Assembly (NCBI RefSeq): GCF_019900845.1
Contig: NZ_CP074570.1
Coordinates: 3,906,001-3,970,000 of the forward strand
Direction: 5' to 3'
DNA from: Paraneptunicella aestuarii
GTDB lineage: Bacteria; Pseudomonadota; Gammaproteobacteria; Enterobacterales; Alteromonadaceae
DNA: 64,000 nt
Part shown: piece by piece, positions 36,665 through 45,056 of the stretch
Layout of the letters: each line of letters begins with the position of its first letter
Numbering within the stretch: the first letter of the stretch is position 1
Position numbers and translations under genes: made by a program
The notes under the pieces: generated by a model
The model's input: the letters and a program-made list of their open reading frames with translations, nothing else
What the model was told of the DNA's origin: nothing
Database searches by the model: none

Positions 36665-38269
36665 ATGGTTACCCTACAAGATAGTGACCTAGAAGTCTTA
36701 AGAAGGCATTTTAAAGCTCTTTCTCATTTAAGAGAGAGGAAGAATTCGGAAAGAATTGCTTTATTCTTAGGAGCAGGAGCATCAAAGGCTCTTGGCTTTC
36801 CAAACTGGCTCGATCTTGTGACAAGAATAGAAAATGAGCCAGAATTTAAAGACTATCAGCCAAATATTGGAAATAATGACCTAACTGTTCGAACACAAGG
36901 ACTACTTCAACACCTTATTAAAAAAGAAACATTAAAAGACAAGCAAGTGGATGCGGCTTCTGAACGCGCAGCAAAATACAAATGGCTACACATTGTTCAT
37001 AAGTGTTTATATGCCGAAACCAGTATTGCTAAAGGAAATCTGGCTCATCCCTATTTACCTAGTTTCCTGAGCCTAATAAAAGAATCGCCGTTAACTATCA
37101 ATTACAATTTCGATGATTGTATCGAACAGATGCTTTCTCAGGCTTACTACCAAGAACAGATTAATAATAAAGAGAAAGTATTTGAAACGGTTTGGGAGCC
37201 ATCCACTCAATACCAACGATCAAAAGGTGTAATTTACCACCCTAATGGTTTTCTACCTTTTAAATTAGTTGAAGGATATAGCGATAATATAGTATTTGCC
37301 GAATCTGAGTTTGCTGATCAACTTATACAGACAATGCATGGTCACTACTCTACTTTAGTTTCACACCTTTCAAGATACACTTCACTCTTAATCGGTTTAT
37401 CTCTCAATGACCCAACTCTAAAGCACTTGTTAAGGCAAAATACGCAACTAAATCCAGGGCATGTTCATTACTATTTAAAATATTGCAATGAGTTACCTAA
37501 CGAACATTCAATGAAGGCCGAGCAAGAGGTTAATTTTGAGGTGTATGGTGTCATTACAATTCATTTGACTGACGAAGAATTCTCTTCTTTTGGAAGGTTA
37601 CTCTCATGTGGAGACGAACATTATGAAGAGTTTACTGACCGCTTAGGATTGCCTGTACAGCGTATTTATTATGTAACTGGTGCCGTTGGTGCAGGTAAAA
37701 CCACTACCGTTAATAAAATGAAAAGTTTACGATGGTTTGGAGAATGGGTTGAAAGTAAACCCGAAGAATTAGCGAAACCACATACGGAACTAACAAAATC
37801 CGAGCGAGATAAAATTGATATTTGGATTTCAGAACAGTTCAGAAAGAAAGACTTTAAAATATCAGGGGTCAAGTGTGGGGTAGTCATTAGTGACAGATCT
37901 CCTTTAGATCCTTTGGCATTTGCGAAAGAAAATGCTATCAGAGAAAGAGCATCACAACATTTAGAAATTTTATCCCCGGCAGTGTCCGATAGAAGGCTAA
38001 AACCCGGACACATTATACTGTTATCAGCATCAGGCAGTGAATTGCTTTCGAGAGCAAAGCATAGACATAATGTAAGTTCAGAATATTTCGAAACTCAAGA
38101 AAAATTAATTCGAAATCTTTATAAAGAACCAAATCCTACAATAACTGAAATATCCACTAGTAATAGAAGCATTACTCAGGTTGTCAAACAAATTGCAAAG
38201 GTTATCCATCTGAATCCTTATGAAGAATTTGACATTCACAGCAGACTTGAGGAGTTATCGAATGATTAA
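36665..38269 (+). CDS. SIR2-domain protein fused to a P-loop kinase-like domain (candidate defence effector)
   Basis: 534 residues. Residues about 28-270 are a SIR2-type NAD-binding domain: FLGAGASKALGFPNW (33-47), TINYNFDDCIEQ near 145 in place of TNYDD, and LLIGLSLNDPTLKHLL. Residues about 333-520 are a P-loop NTPase with Walker A TGAVGAGKTTTV near 337-348 and DRSPLDPLAF (about 410), reminiscent of deoxynucleoside/thymidylate kinases. SIR2 domains in anti-phage systems (Thoeris, DSR, SIR2-pAgo) destroy NAD to stop infection. The gene overlaps the next by 8 bp. Its DNA is much more AT-rich than its neighbours, suggesting acquisition. A function in defence is inference. Confidence 0.85.
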   Translation: MVTLQDSDLEVLRRHFKALSHLRERKNSERIALFLGAGASKALGFPNWLDLVTRIENEPEFKDYQPNIGNNDLTVRTQGLLQHLIKKETLKDKQVDAASERAAKYKWLHIVHKCLYAETSIAKGNLAHPYLPSFLSLIKESPLTINYNFDDCIEQMLSQAYYQEQINNKEKVFETVWEPSTQYQRSKGVIYHPNGFLPFKLVEGYSDNIVFAESEFADQLIQTMHGHYSTLVSHLSRYTSLLIGLSLNDPTLKHLLRQNTQLNPGHVHYYLKYCNELPNEHSMKAEQEVNFEVYGVITIHLTDEEFSSFGRLLSCGDEHYEEFTDRLGLPVQRIYYVTGAVGAGKTTTVNKMKSLRWFGEWVESKPEELAKPHTELTKSERDKIDIWISEQFRKKDFKISGVKCGVVISDRSPLDPLAFAKENAIRERASQHLEILSPAVSDRRLKPGHIILLSASGSELLSRAKHRHNVSSEYFETQEKLIRNLYKEPNPTITEISTSNRSITQVVKQIAKVIHLNPYEEFDIHSRLEELSND

Positions 38270-38717
38270 TGAACGGAATGTAGATGTATACTTTGCAGCT
38301 CCATTTTTCTGTGAAGCAGAGAGAGATTTCAACCTAAAGCTTATATCAGTTCTAGAAAATGCCGGGATTTCAGTTTTTTACCCACCAAGAGATGGAATGG
38401 TAGCGAAAAGTGAACTTATGGCTACTCCAGATTGGGAAGAAATCTCTAACAAAACATGGGAATGTGACACGACAGCAATAATAAATAGTAAAGTGCTCTT
38501 GGCCGTTACTGATGGAAGATCTATTGACGAAGGAGTTTGTGTAGAAATAGGGTTTGCGGCAGCACATTGTGTGCCCATTTTAGCTTATTCCAGTGATGAT
38601 AGAACTCAATTCCCTTGGGGTCACAATCCGATGCTAGTAAGACCTATTAGTGAATTTATTTCAAGCCCATCAAATATGATAAGTAAAATTCACAACATGC
38701 TGGATGCTGCTAAATAA
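38262..38717 (+). CDS. Nucleoside 2-deoxyribosyltransferase-like protein
   Basis: 151 residues from ATG 38262, with GAGGAG seven bases upstream and an 8-bp overlap with the SIR2-kinase gene; an in-frame upstream extension inside that gene was rejected. VDVYFAAPFFCEAERDFN, GISVFYPPRDG, SKVLLAVTDGRSIDEGVCVEIGFAAAH (probable nucleophile Glu95) and LAYSSDDR match the NDT family closely. NDTs break or swap the N-glycosidic bond of deoxynucleosides; relatives cleave nucleotides or NAD-derived signals. Coupled translation with the SIR2-kinase indicates one two-component system, perhaps making, modifying or removing a nucleotide signal. Confidence 0.88.
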   Translation: MINERNVDVYFAAPFFCEAERDFNLKLISVLENAGISVFYPPRDGMVAKSELMATPDWEEISNKTWECDTTAIINSKVLLAVTDGRSIDEGVCVEIGFAAAHCVPILAYSSDDRTQFPWGHNPMLVRPISEFISSPSNMISKIHNMLDAAK

Positions 38718-38863
38718 CGAATGAAAAAGACCAAATACTTTTTAATAAATAGATGAATTGAACACAAAATTTGAATGCATCCATGACCTAATTATCTGTT
38801 AGAAAAGACTTTTTCTCGTTTATAACTGCCGATTAAGAACAGTACTAAGCCCCGCCCCCAACC

Positions 38864-39670
38864 TCAATAATCCACATCAACCACATCGTCTTTGCCATCG
38901 TTCAACTTTCTCTCCAATTTGCCACCCACATAAAGAGCTAAGGTTCTGGCACGATCACAAAGCACGTTTGCGCTGTACAAATGTCGGCGCTCCTCACCGC
39001 CTATTCCCCATTGTTCCAGCAGAAATCTGGCACTTTCAATACATTGATAAGCATCGGTTTTATTGTTGCCATCTGGCATGATAAAAATAATGTCTTCCAG
39101 CATATGGATTCGTTTAAACACTTTATCCATTTGCACGCTGGAATATTCGGTTTTGTAAATATCAAGTTCTGAGCGAAAGGCTTTGAAGGGCAGCAAAACA
39201 CTCATCAAAATTACCGCGTTATCCAGATTCACAAATATGCTTCTCACCGTCCATAACCACCATGCACTTTCAAGCTCGCGATTGGGTTGTAAGGCACTAT
39301 TGAGTGCAACAATATTTCTGTCGATATGAAGGGAAAGATGTAAAACGATTTCAATTAATAAAAGCGAAATAGCTAATTTGGCAGGCCAGTGAAATACAAA
39401 ACCTTGTATGTGATGATCGACAACCAGGCACAGGATGATAAAACCACATGCCGCAGCCCAATACAGGTAGTAAATGCTCAGCAGGTGTTCTTGAGGCAAT
39501 ATAAATTGCGAATAGATAACTTTTGAAACGGCAAACGTGCAGGCAAGAACAAGAGACATATGAAGAACAGGCTTGTATTCCTTGCGAAAATAGAAGTTAT
39601 ACAAGCCTGCAACTAGAAAGCAGATAGCCCAGACATTACCTATGATAAAAGCGACAGCATAATCAATCAT
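38864..39670 (-). CDS. Hypothetical multipass membrane protein
   Basis: 268 residues, family not recognised. About five hydrophobic helices (near 5-25, 33-52, 62-84, 92-113 and 143-165) precede a cytosolic tail of about 100 residues, with KVFKRIHMLEDIIFIMPDG and an Asp-rich end (DGKDDVVDVDY). No motif tied to a function is visible. It is followed on the same strand, going downstream, by the convergent NDT gene, and upstream by a small secreted-protein gene 66 bp away. Confidence 0.75.
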   Translation of the reverse strand: MIDYAVAFIIGNVWAICFLVAGLYNFYFRKEYKPVLHMSLVLACTFAVSKVIYSQFILPQEHLLSIYYLYWAAACGFIILCLVVDHHIQGFVFHWPAKLAISLLLIEIVLHLSLHIDRNIVALNSALQPNRELESAWWLWTVRSIFVNLDNAVILMSVLLPFKAFRSELDIYKTEYSSVQMDKVFKRIHMLEDIIFIMPDGNNKTDAYQCIESARFLLEQWGIGGEERRHLYSANVLCDRARTLALYVGGKLERKLNDGKDDVVDVDY

Positions 39671-39736
39671 TATTATTCTCTTTATCTGACTGGCTCTACT
39701 GCTTATCTCACCGTAAAATAAAAACGTCTATCCAAT

Positions 39737-39934
39737 TTAGTTAGGATCAGGAGGCGGATCGCCACCACCATCGGGTCCCATTGGAACTGGGTTACTCGGA
39801 ACACTTGTGCAAAAAATCAACCAACAGCCTGAATTTGCAAAACCGGCTTCGCTTTCCGCCTGTAATTCAATAGCACCTGACACACCAGAAACTGCTACTA
39901 ACATTAACGTTAAAAGGTATTTTTTTAGTTTCAT
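39737..39934 (-). CDS. Small secreted peptide, Cys pair and Pro/Gly tail
   Basis: 65 residues. A clear signal peptide (KKYLLTLMLVAVSGVSGA, cleavage near 21) leaves about 44 residues. These hold two cysteines in SGCWLIFCTS and a tail rich in Pro, Gly and Asp. An upstream AGGAGTG gives a good ribosome-binding site. The family is not recognised. A secreted peptide or a small periplasmic partner of the adjacent membrane protein is possible. Confidence 0.65.
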   Translation of the reverse strand: MKLKKYLLTLMLVAVSGVSGAIELQAESEAGFANSGCWLIFCTSVPSNPVPMGPDGGGDPPPDPN

Positions 39935-40239
39935 AACTCACTCCTATAGAGCCTTGATGCCACAAGGCAAACAAGACAGGTAAATATAGTAACCTGAATG
40001 AATGATGAAACAAAAAGCTAAAACAGACTGATGCTTAACCTTTGCCTTAGCACAAAATACAGCTAGTTTCAGAAGCCTCTTCTTACCTGGAAGTAGATTC
40101 TTTTTGAGCGGTTTTACACGCTTTTACACGAACACTGCAAGGTAAGAATAACACCCTAAAAGCGAGAGAATAACGATAAAAATAAACTTTTCAAGATTTT
40201 TTAATAAAATGCACGGGAACGTATAAAAATCAAACAACT
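39935..40239. other. Intergenic region, 305 bp
   Basis: No gene recognised. A short direct repeat TTTTACACG occurs twice in tandem near 40113-40131. The promoter of the small secreted peptide gene is expected here. Confidence 0.35.
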
Positions 40240-40488
40240 TTACTGAGATTGCTTCGTACCTAATACGAACTCTTCAAGTGTTATGCCTTTCGTATCCGTA
40301 TTTTTCAGAAGAAGCTCAAGAAAATCCAAGTTGTAGTTACCCCGATTAACATAGTTGATAAACCGTTGTAGCTCATTCGAGGTTTCAGGCTCATGACCAT
40401 AAAGTAGCAAGTAAAAATCCCTGTATCCGCCGTATATGTCCTTTAGCTTTTTCACATAAAGTCGCGCTGGATGGATTGTCTTGGACAA
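40240..40488 (-). CDS. Small hypothetical protein (82 aa)
   Basis: 82 residues, basic in the first half (ARLYVKKLKDIYGGYRDFY), predicted helical, with no signal peptide and no recognised domain. Codon use and a proper stop support a real gene, but no partner is evident. It lies between the secreted peptide gene and the anti-sigma gene, all on the minus strand. Confidence 0.5.
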   Translation of the reverse strand: MSKTIHPARLYVKKLKDIYGGYRDFYLLLYGHEPETSNELQRFINYVNRGNYNLDFLELLLKNTDTKGITLEEFVLGTKQSQ

Positions 40489-40597
40489 TGGATGTTCTCA
40501 AGTAGAAGAAAACGAAACTATATTGAAACGGGAAATAAAGGTCAAAAAGTTGCAGAAGGATTGATCAACAACATTGCGATCTAGCCTTGCCTAACCC

Positions 40598-41296
40598 TCA
40601 CTCACTACAATACAGCGGCGTTTCAGCCTCAATAATCTTCATAATATGCCCATGCTGATCCAGATAAACTTCTACCCAACTTCCTGATGGCAAGGTGTCG
40701 GCTAGCATTTCTTCGCTGTTCATCATACTTAGCATATTCAGCAGCTCATTAGACACTTGCAGCACGGTGTCTTCGCAGTTTTCCAGTTCCCAGCCTTGGT
40801 CGAAGTGGGTTAGCAGCATGGTTTTTCGGTGAAAGCGTTCCAGGTTGTCGGTTCGGTTGGCGTATTCTGAGGCATATTCCTGATAGTTAACGCCGATTTG
40901 TTCGGATGGGGTTTGTTGCGGTGTGTCGTCGATAGAATGAATTTGAACCACCTTGATGTTTTCGGGAGTATTCCAACCTCGCATTGTGACCGAGATAATG
41001 CCAACAAACAGCATTACACTGGCAGCTAACGTAACACCTGAGAGTAAGCGGAACCAATTGATTTCCTGTATTAGCTCTTGCATTAGCTCGTGCTTATTTT
41101 TCTGCTGATTGTTGTCTCGGCGATTTAATCCAGCAAATACCGACGTTTTAATCGACTCTGGCGCAACCACTTGCTTCTTACGTTGCTGATAGAGCTGATC
41201 TAATAACTCGTCTTGACCGTGAGAGCTTTGATCGTGAGTGCCTTGTTCTTGAGCCTCTTGTCCTTGAGCTTTTTGATTGTGGACATCTTTACTCAC
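40598..41296 (-). CDS. Putative membrane anti-sigma factor
   Basis: 232 residues. A Gln/His/Glu-rich N-terminus (1-30), a cytosolic helical part with DELLDQLYQQRKKQ, one transmembrane helix near 83-103 (LLSGVTLAASVMLFVGIIS), and a periplasmic domain of about 125 residues. It overlaps the sigma-factor gene by 8 bp, the usual arrangement of an anti-sigma factor that holds its sigma at the membrane. Sequence likeness to named families is not evident; the role is inferred from position and topology. Confidence 0.7.
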   Translation of the reverse strand: MSKDVHNQKAQGQEAQEQGTHDQSSHGQDELLDQLYQQRKKQVVAPESIKTSVFAGLNRRDNNQQKNKHELMQELIQEINWFRLLSGVTLAASVMLFVGIISVTMRGWNTPENIKVVQIHSIDDTPQQTPSEQIGVNYQEYASEYANRTDNLERFHRKTMLLTHFDQGWELENCEDTVLQVSNELLNMLSMMNSEEMLADTLPSGSWVEVYLDQHGHIMKIIEAETPLYCSE

Positions 41297-41876
41297 GGTA
41301 TTTCTCCAACGACTGGCTTAAGGTTTGTTTGGCGTAACGAATTCGAGATTTAATAGCTTCATAAGGTTCGGCTGTAATCTCGCTGATTTCGGCGACACCA
41401 AATCCTTCTTGATACAACACGAAGGCTTCTCTTTGTAGCCAGGGCAATGTCGCCAAAGCCTGATTAAATGCCTGTTGCAGCTCTTGACCTTTGAAAGCCA
41501 CTTGTTCCGACGGAGATTCCGATGGCGATGCTGAAAGAGTATGTTCAACATCCCCTTCAAGGCTTTGCCAGCGATTCGTTTTACGATATTCATCCACCAG
41601 CAAGTTGCGCCCGATGGTGAACAACCAGGGTTGAAAGCGACTATCGGAACGATATTTGTGCCGTTGTTCGATAACCCGTAGCCAGGATTTTTGACAAATA
41701 TCCTTGGCTAAATCGGCATCTGACAGGGTCAACAGGAAGTGGTACAAGTCCTGATTTGAAGCATTAAATAGCTGCTCCAGGTACTTCTTTTCGCCCGACA
41801 CGGCATATTGCCCCATCAGCCATTCTTGACTGATGGGTACGGAAAAGAATCCTTTTAACGCTAATGTAATGCTCAC
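41289..41876 (-). CDS. ECF-type RNA polymerase sigma factor
   Basis: 195 residues with sigma-70 regions 2 and 4. Region 2 is DLAKDICQKSWLRVIEQRHKYRSDSRFQPWLFTIGRN, including the DICQKSWLR core-binding helix; region 4 is LATLPWLQREAFVLYQEGFGVAEISEITAEPYEAIKSRIRYAKQ, a helix-turn-helix for the -35 element. It lies between a tonB-like gene (8 bp upstream) and the anti-sigma gene. An ECF system driving its own TonB protein suggests control of outer-membrane transport or an envelope signal. Confidence 0.92.
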   Translation of the reverse strand: MSITLALKGFFSVPISQEWLMGQYAVSGEKKYLEQLFNASNQDLYHFLLTLSDADLAKDICQKSWLRVIEQRHKYRSDSRFQPWLFTIGRNLLVDEYRKTNRWQSLEGDVEHTLSASPSESPSEQVAFKGQELQQAFNQALATLPWLQREAFVLYQEGFGVAEISEITAEPYEAIKSRIRYAKQTLSQSLEKYRE

Positions 41877-41884
41877 AAATATCC

Positions 41885-42526
41885 TTAATTGTTGCCCAAG
41901 TTGAATTCTAACTGTATCAACACATCCGTTTGTTTTACTGACCGCCCATTTTCCATTTTGGGTTTATATTTCCAGCGTTTCAGTGCCCTTTTGGCTTCGG
42001 CTTCAAACACTCTTTTGGGTTCAGCATCCAATATTCTGACATTCTCCACCAAGCCTTGAGCATTGATATCGAACATCAGTTTTACCCAGCCTTCAATGCC
42101 ATTTTGCGCCGCTTTTGCCGGGTACTTAGGTTCAATTTGTACCACGGGTCGTGCATCCCCGCCACCACTGGTTAAATCAATGGTGGTGTCATAGGTATTC
42201 CTCGGCACATCAATTGTAAAATCCGTTGGCTCAGAAATTTCATCATTTCCGTCATCACTGATATCCGGAGGTATGTTTTTAGGTTGCACTTTAGGTTCTG
42301 GTAGAGCAGGAATTTTTGGTCTGGCCACGACGGCTGAATCTTGCTCTTCAAAGAACGGACTAATAATCGGAGTATCCTTTATTGGCTCCGCCCACTGCTC
42401 ATTCGTAGTAATCAATTGCTGCATTAGCACGAACAACAGAAAGGTTATGGTGATCGCAGCCAGAGAAAACGCCAAAGCCTTTAACGCAATTCTTGGTAAG
42501 CTCATATCAATAGCATGTTGATGCAT
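41885..42526 (-). CDS. TonB-family energy transducer
   Basis: 213 residues. One N-terminal membrane helix (about 15-37), a Pro-rich periplasmic linker (RPKIPALPEPKVQPKNIPP) and a C-terminal TonB domain: PVVQIEPKYPAKAAQNGIEG, then GLVENVRILDAEP and ALKRWKYKPK. It couples ExbBD-derived energy to outer-membrane receptors. It is first in a three-gene operon with an ECF sigma and anti-sigma factor. exbB and exbD are not in the window. Confidence 0.93.
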   Translation of the reverse strand: MHQHAIDMSLPRIALKALAFSLAAITITFLLFVLMQQLITTNEQWAEPIKDTPIISPFFEEQDSAVVARPKIPALPEPKVQPKNIPPDISDDGNDEISEPTDFTIDVPRNTYDTTIDLTSGGGDARPVVQIEPKYPAKAAQNGIEGWVKLMFDINAQGLVENVRILDAEPKRVFEAEAKRALKRWKYKPKMENGRSVKQTDVLIQLEFNLGNN

Positions 42527-42690
42527 AGCAACTCCTTGTGTGTTTTCTCCTTATACGTATTAGGTCTGGCAATGGGGTTAAATAAATTGAAATTTTTTTA
42601 AACACAGCTCAAAAAACATTCACTCTTGCAATCTACAAACCTTGAGTTATACTCAGGCCATAACAACATTAAGGTAAGGGATGAACCAAT

Positions 42691-43077
42691 ATGTATTGCA
42701 TTGACCATGGATTAGAAGCATTGCTCGCTCTTGCAGGTGAAGAAATGCATAGAGAAGACGGTTATTGGTGGAAAATTGAAGCGTGGCAAGTGCACCCGTC
42801 GAAGCATATTCCTCATGGAATTCGCTATAACTTGGCTTTCCACAAGAGACTTCATAACAAACATAACACCCGCATTTTCGCCTTAGATAATGCTCACGGG
42901 ATAAAAATGCCAAAGAAAGGGAAAGTAAGTGGAAAAAGGCATGAATATGATCATCAACATCGCCATGCAACAGACAAAGGAACGCCTTATGAGTTTATCT
43001 CAGCCTTTCAGTTGCTACAGGATTTTTTCACAGGGGTAGACAACACCATTGCAAATATCGAGCGTTCTAATGTCTAA
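42691..43077 (+). CDS. DUF6516-like protein, putative toxin
   Basis: 128 residues. The pattern GYWWKIEAWQV, PHGIRYNLAFHKR, RIFALDNAHGI, KRHEYDHQHRH and PYEFISAFQLLQDFF matches the DUF6516 family as I remember it, which is generally found as the first gene of a pair with a small winged-helix protein and treated as the toxin of a toxin-antitoxin module. The many His residues suggest a metal-dependent or nuclease activity, unproven. An AAGGTAAGGG site precedes the ATG. The partner gene starts 25 bp downstream. Confidence 0.7.
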   Translation: MYCIDHGLEALLALAGEEMHREDGYWWKIEAWQVHPSKHIPHGIRYNLAFHKRLHNKHNTRIFALDNAHGIKMPKKGKVSGKRHEYDHQHRHATDKGTPYEFISAFQLLQDFFTGVDNTIANIERSNV

Positions 43078-43102
43078 ATTATTTGAATTAAAGGAGCAAA
43101 AT

Positions 43103-43504
43103 ATGAAAGCTAGAATTGGCATTATGTCAGAAGCGTTAGTTAGAAATAGAATGCTGGCGATTGCTTCTGGGTCTTATCAAATCGACGTAAGCGAACCCAA
43201 AATCTGGTATAGCTCAATGAACGCTATTTGCCAGATTTTAAATGAAAAAAACATCGAACTAGTTCGGCTGATTAACAAGGAAAAACCTGAAAGTTTGACG
43301 GAGCTAGCCCTGCTAACAGGTCGACAAAAATCTAACTTATCCAATACACTCAAAGCACTTTCTGAAAAGGGATTTATCCGATTAGAAAAAAGCCACGGCA
43401 ATGTGTTAAAACCTGTCGCTCTGTATACCGACTTTGAAATCGTTGTTGATAGCTATTATGAAGACAAGGTACTTAAAGCGGTTGAGGCCATGAAAGCAGC
43501 TTGA
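43103..43504 (+). CDS. Winged-helix DNA-binding protein, putative antitoxin
   Basis: 133 residues from ATG 43103, preceded by a strong AAAGGAGC. Starts further upstream overlap the toxin gene and lack such a site. A MarR/ArsR-like winged helix occupies about 60-115: ESLTELALLTGRQKSNLSNTLKALSEKGFIRLEKS. It would repress its own operon and, by analogy with DUF6516 pairs, neutralise the upstream protein. It ends 27 bp before a strong bidirectional terminator. Confidence 0.8.
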   Translation: MKARIGIMSEALVRNRMLAIASGSYQIDVSEPKIWYSSMNAICQILNEKNIELVRLINKEKPESLTELALLTGRQKSNLSNTLKALSEKGFIRLEKSHGNVLKPVALYTDFEIVVDSYYEDKVLKAVEAMKAA

Positions 43505-43531
43505 AAATATCAGTAAAGAACAAGATTAAAA

Positions 43532-43551
43532 AACCGGAGCAAGCTCCGGTT
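43532..43551. terminator. Bidirectional hairpin terminator
   Basis: AACCGGAGC, AA, GCTCCGGTT: a perfect 9-bp stem with TCTTTAAT on the plus side and a complementary run of T on the minus side (TTTTTAATC). It lies between convergent antitoxin and pntB genes and shares its stem sequence with the terminator at 36481. Confidence 0.85.
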
Positions 43552-43627
43552 CTTTAATATCTATTTTTGTCTCTATTTTTCATTTAAGAGACAAAACGCG
43601 TTTTAAGCGCGATTAATCAACAAAGGA

Positions 43628-45043
43628 TTAATCATCACCAAATTCACGAATGATAGAGTTCAGCGTTTCTTTCGCGTCACCGTAGATCATACGAGTGTTT
43701 TCGCGGAAGAACAGTGGGTTATCTACACCAGCAAAACCCGCGTTAGCAGAGCGTTTCAGTACAAATACGGTACGAGCACGTTCTACTTCAATAACAGGCA
43801 TACCGTAAATAGGGCTACCTTTCATCTCTTTCGCTGCCGGGTTAACAACGTCGTTAGCACCGATAACAATCGCTACATCGAAGGTTTCCATGCGCTGGTT
43901 AACTGCATCCATTTCTAACAATAAGTCGTAAGAGACGTCCGCTTCCGCAAGCAGTACGTTCATGTGCCCGGGCATACGTCCCGCAACCGGGTGAATACCG
44001 TAAACCACTTCGCCACCATTTTCTTCCACCAGCTCTTGCAGTTCTTTTACTGCGTGCTGGGCTTGCGCAACCGCCATACCATAACCAGGCACAACCAATA
44101 CGCTTTGCGCCGCTTCCAATACATAGAAAGCGTCATCAGGTGTCATGGCTTTCAGTTCGCCTTCGATTTTCATGGTGCTGTCAACTGGCTTGCTGAAACC
44201 GGATAGCAATACATTCATCAACGAACGGTTCATGGCTTTACACATGATGTTGGTCAGAATGATACCGCTGGCTCCTACTAACAAACCCGCTACAATCAGG
44301 ATGTTGTTACCGATAGCAAAACCTGCTGCGGTCGCTGCAATACCTGAGTAACTGTTTAATAGCGAGATAACCACTGGCATATCTGCGCCACCGATTGGGA
44401 TAACCGCCAGAACGCCGAACATGATGGAAACCGCGATGGCTGCGTAAATCCACATTGGATCCTGTGGGTTTTGTACCAACAAGTAACCGACAACAAAGAA
44501 ATCAACAATAAAGCTGATATTGACCCAGTTTTGGCCTTTAAAGGTAATCGCGCCTGTGGTCATTCTCTCGCCCAATTTGGCCCAGGCGATCACACTTCCC
44601 GAGAAAGTGATACCACCAATGAGAATAGAAATATAGGCAATACTTAACAGCAAGCTGGTATTGGTTCCGCCACCCGTAACTGCCGCCGCCATATCAGCAA
44701 CATCAGGATTAGCCAGTTCGATAACGGTCGTCCAGCCAACAGCCAAACTCGCCAAGCCGCCAAAGCCGTTAAACAATGACACCAATTCTGGCATCGCTGT
44801 CATTTCAACACGTTTGGCAAAAACCGCTCCAACCGCACCACCAACAATAATGCCGGCAATGATCCATTGATATTCAATGATATCTTTATGAATCAAAGTA
44901 ATGACTACCGCCAGGAACATACCCACGGCTGAAACCATGTTTCCCTTACGGGAAGTGGATGGGTGGCTAAGCAGCTTTAACCCCAGAATAAATAAACATG
45001 CAGCAACAATGTAAACCGCATTAATCAGTATTTCATTTGACAT
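43628..45043 (-). CDS. pntB: NAD(P) transhydrogenase subunit beta
   Basis: 471 residues, the usual PntB size. About nine membrane helices (1-280) precede the NADP-binding domain III with VLVVPGYGMAVAQAQHAV, GIHPVAGRMPGHMNVLLAEA, VIGANDVVNPAA and SPIYGMPVIEVERA. It moves protons inward while reducing NADP with NADH. The three genes pntAA-pntAB-pntB run in order on the minus strand with 13-16 bp spacers. Confidence 0.96.
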   Translation of the reverse strand: MSNEILINAVYIVAACLFILGLKLLSHPSTSRKGNMVSAVGMFLAVVITLIHKDIIEYQWIIAGIIVGGAVGAVFAKRVEMTAMPELVSLFNGFGGLASLAVGWTTVIELANPDVADMAAAVTGGGTNTSLLLSIAYISILIGGITFSGSVIAWAKLGERMTTGAITFKGQNWVNISFIVDFFVVGYLLVQNPQDPMWIYAAIAVSIMFGVLAVIPIGGADMPVVISLLNSYSGIAATAAGFAIGNNILIVAGLLVGASGIILTNIMCKAMNRSLMNVLLSGFSKPVDSTMKIEGELKAMTPDDAFYVLEAAQSVLVVPGYGMAVAQAQHAVKELQELVEENGGEVVYGIHPVAGRMPGHMNVLLAEADVSYDLLLEMDAVNQRMETFDVAIVIGANDVVNPAAKEMKGSPIYGMPVIEVERARTVFVLKRSANAGFAGVDNPLFFRENTRMIYGDAKETLNSIIREFGDD

Positions 45044-45056
45044 CGTGAACTACTCC

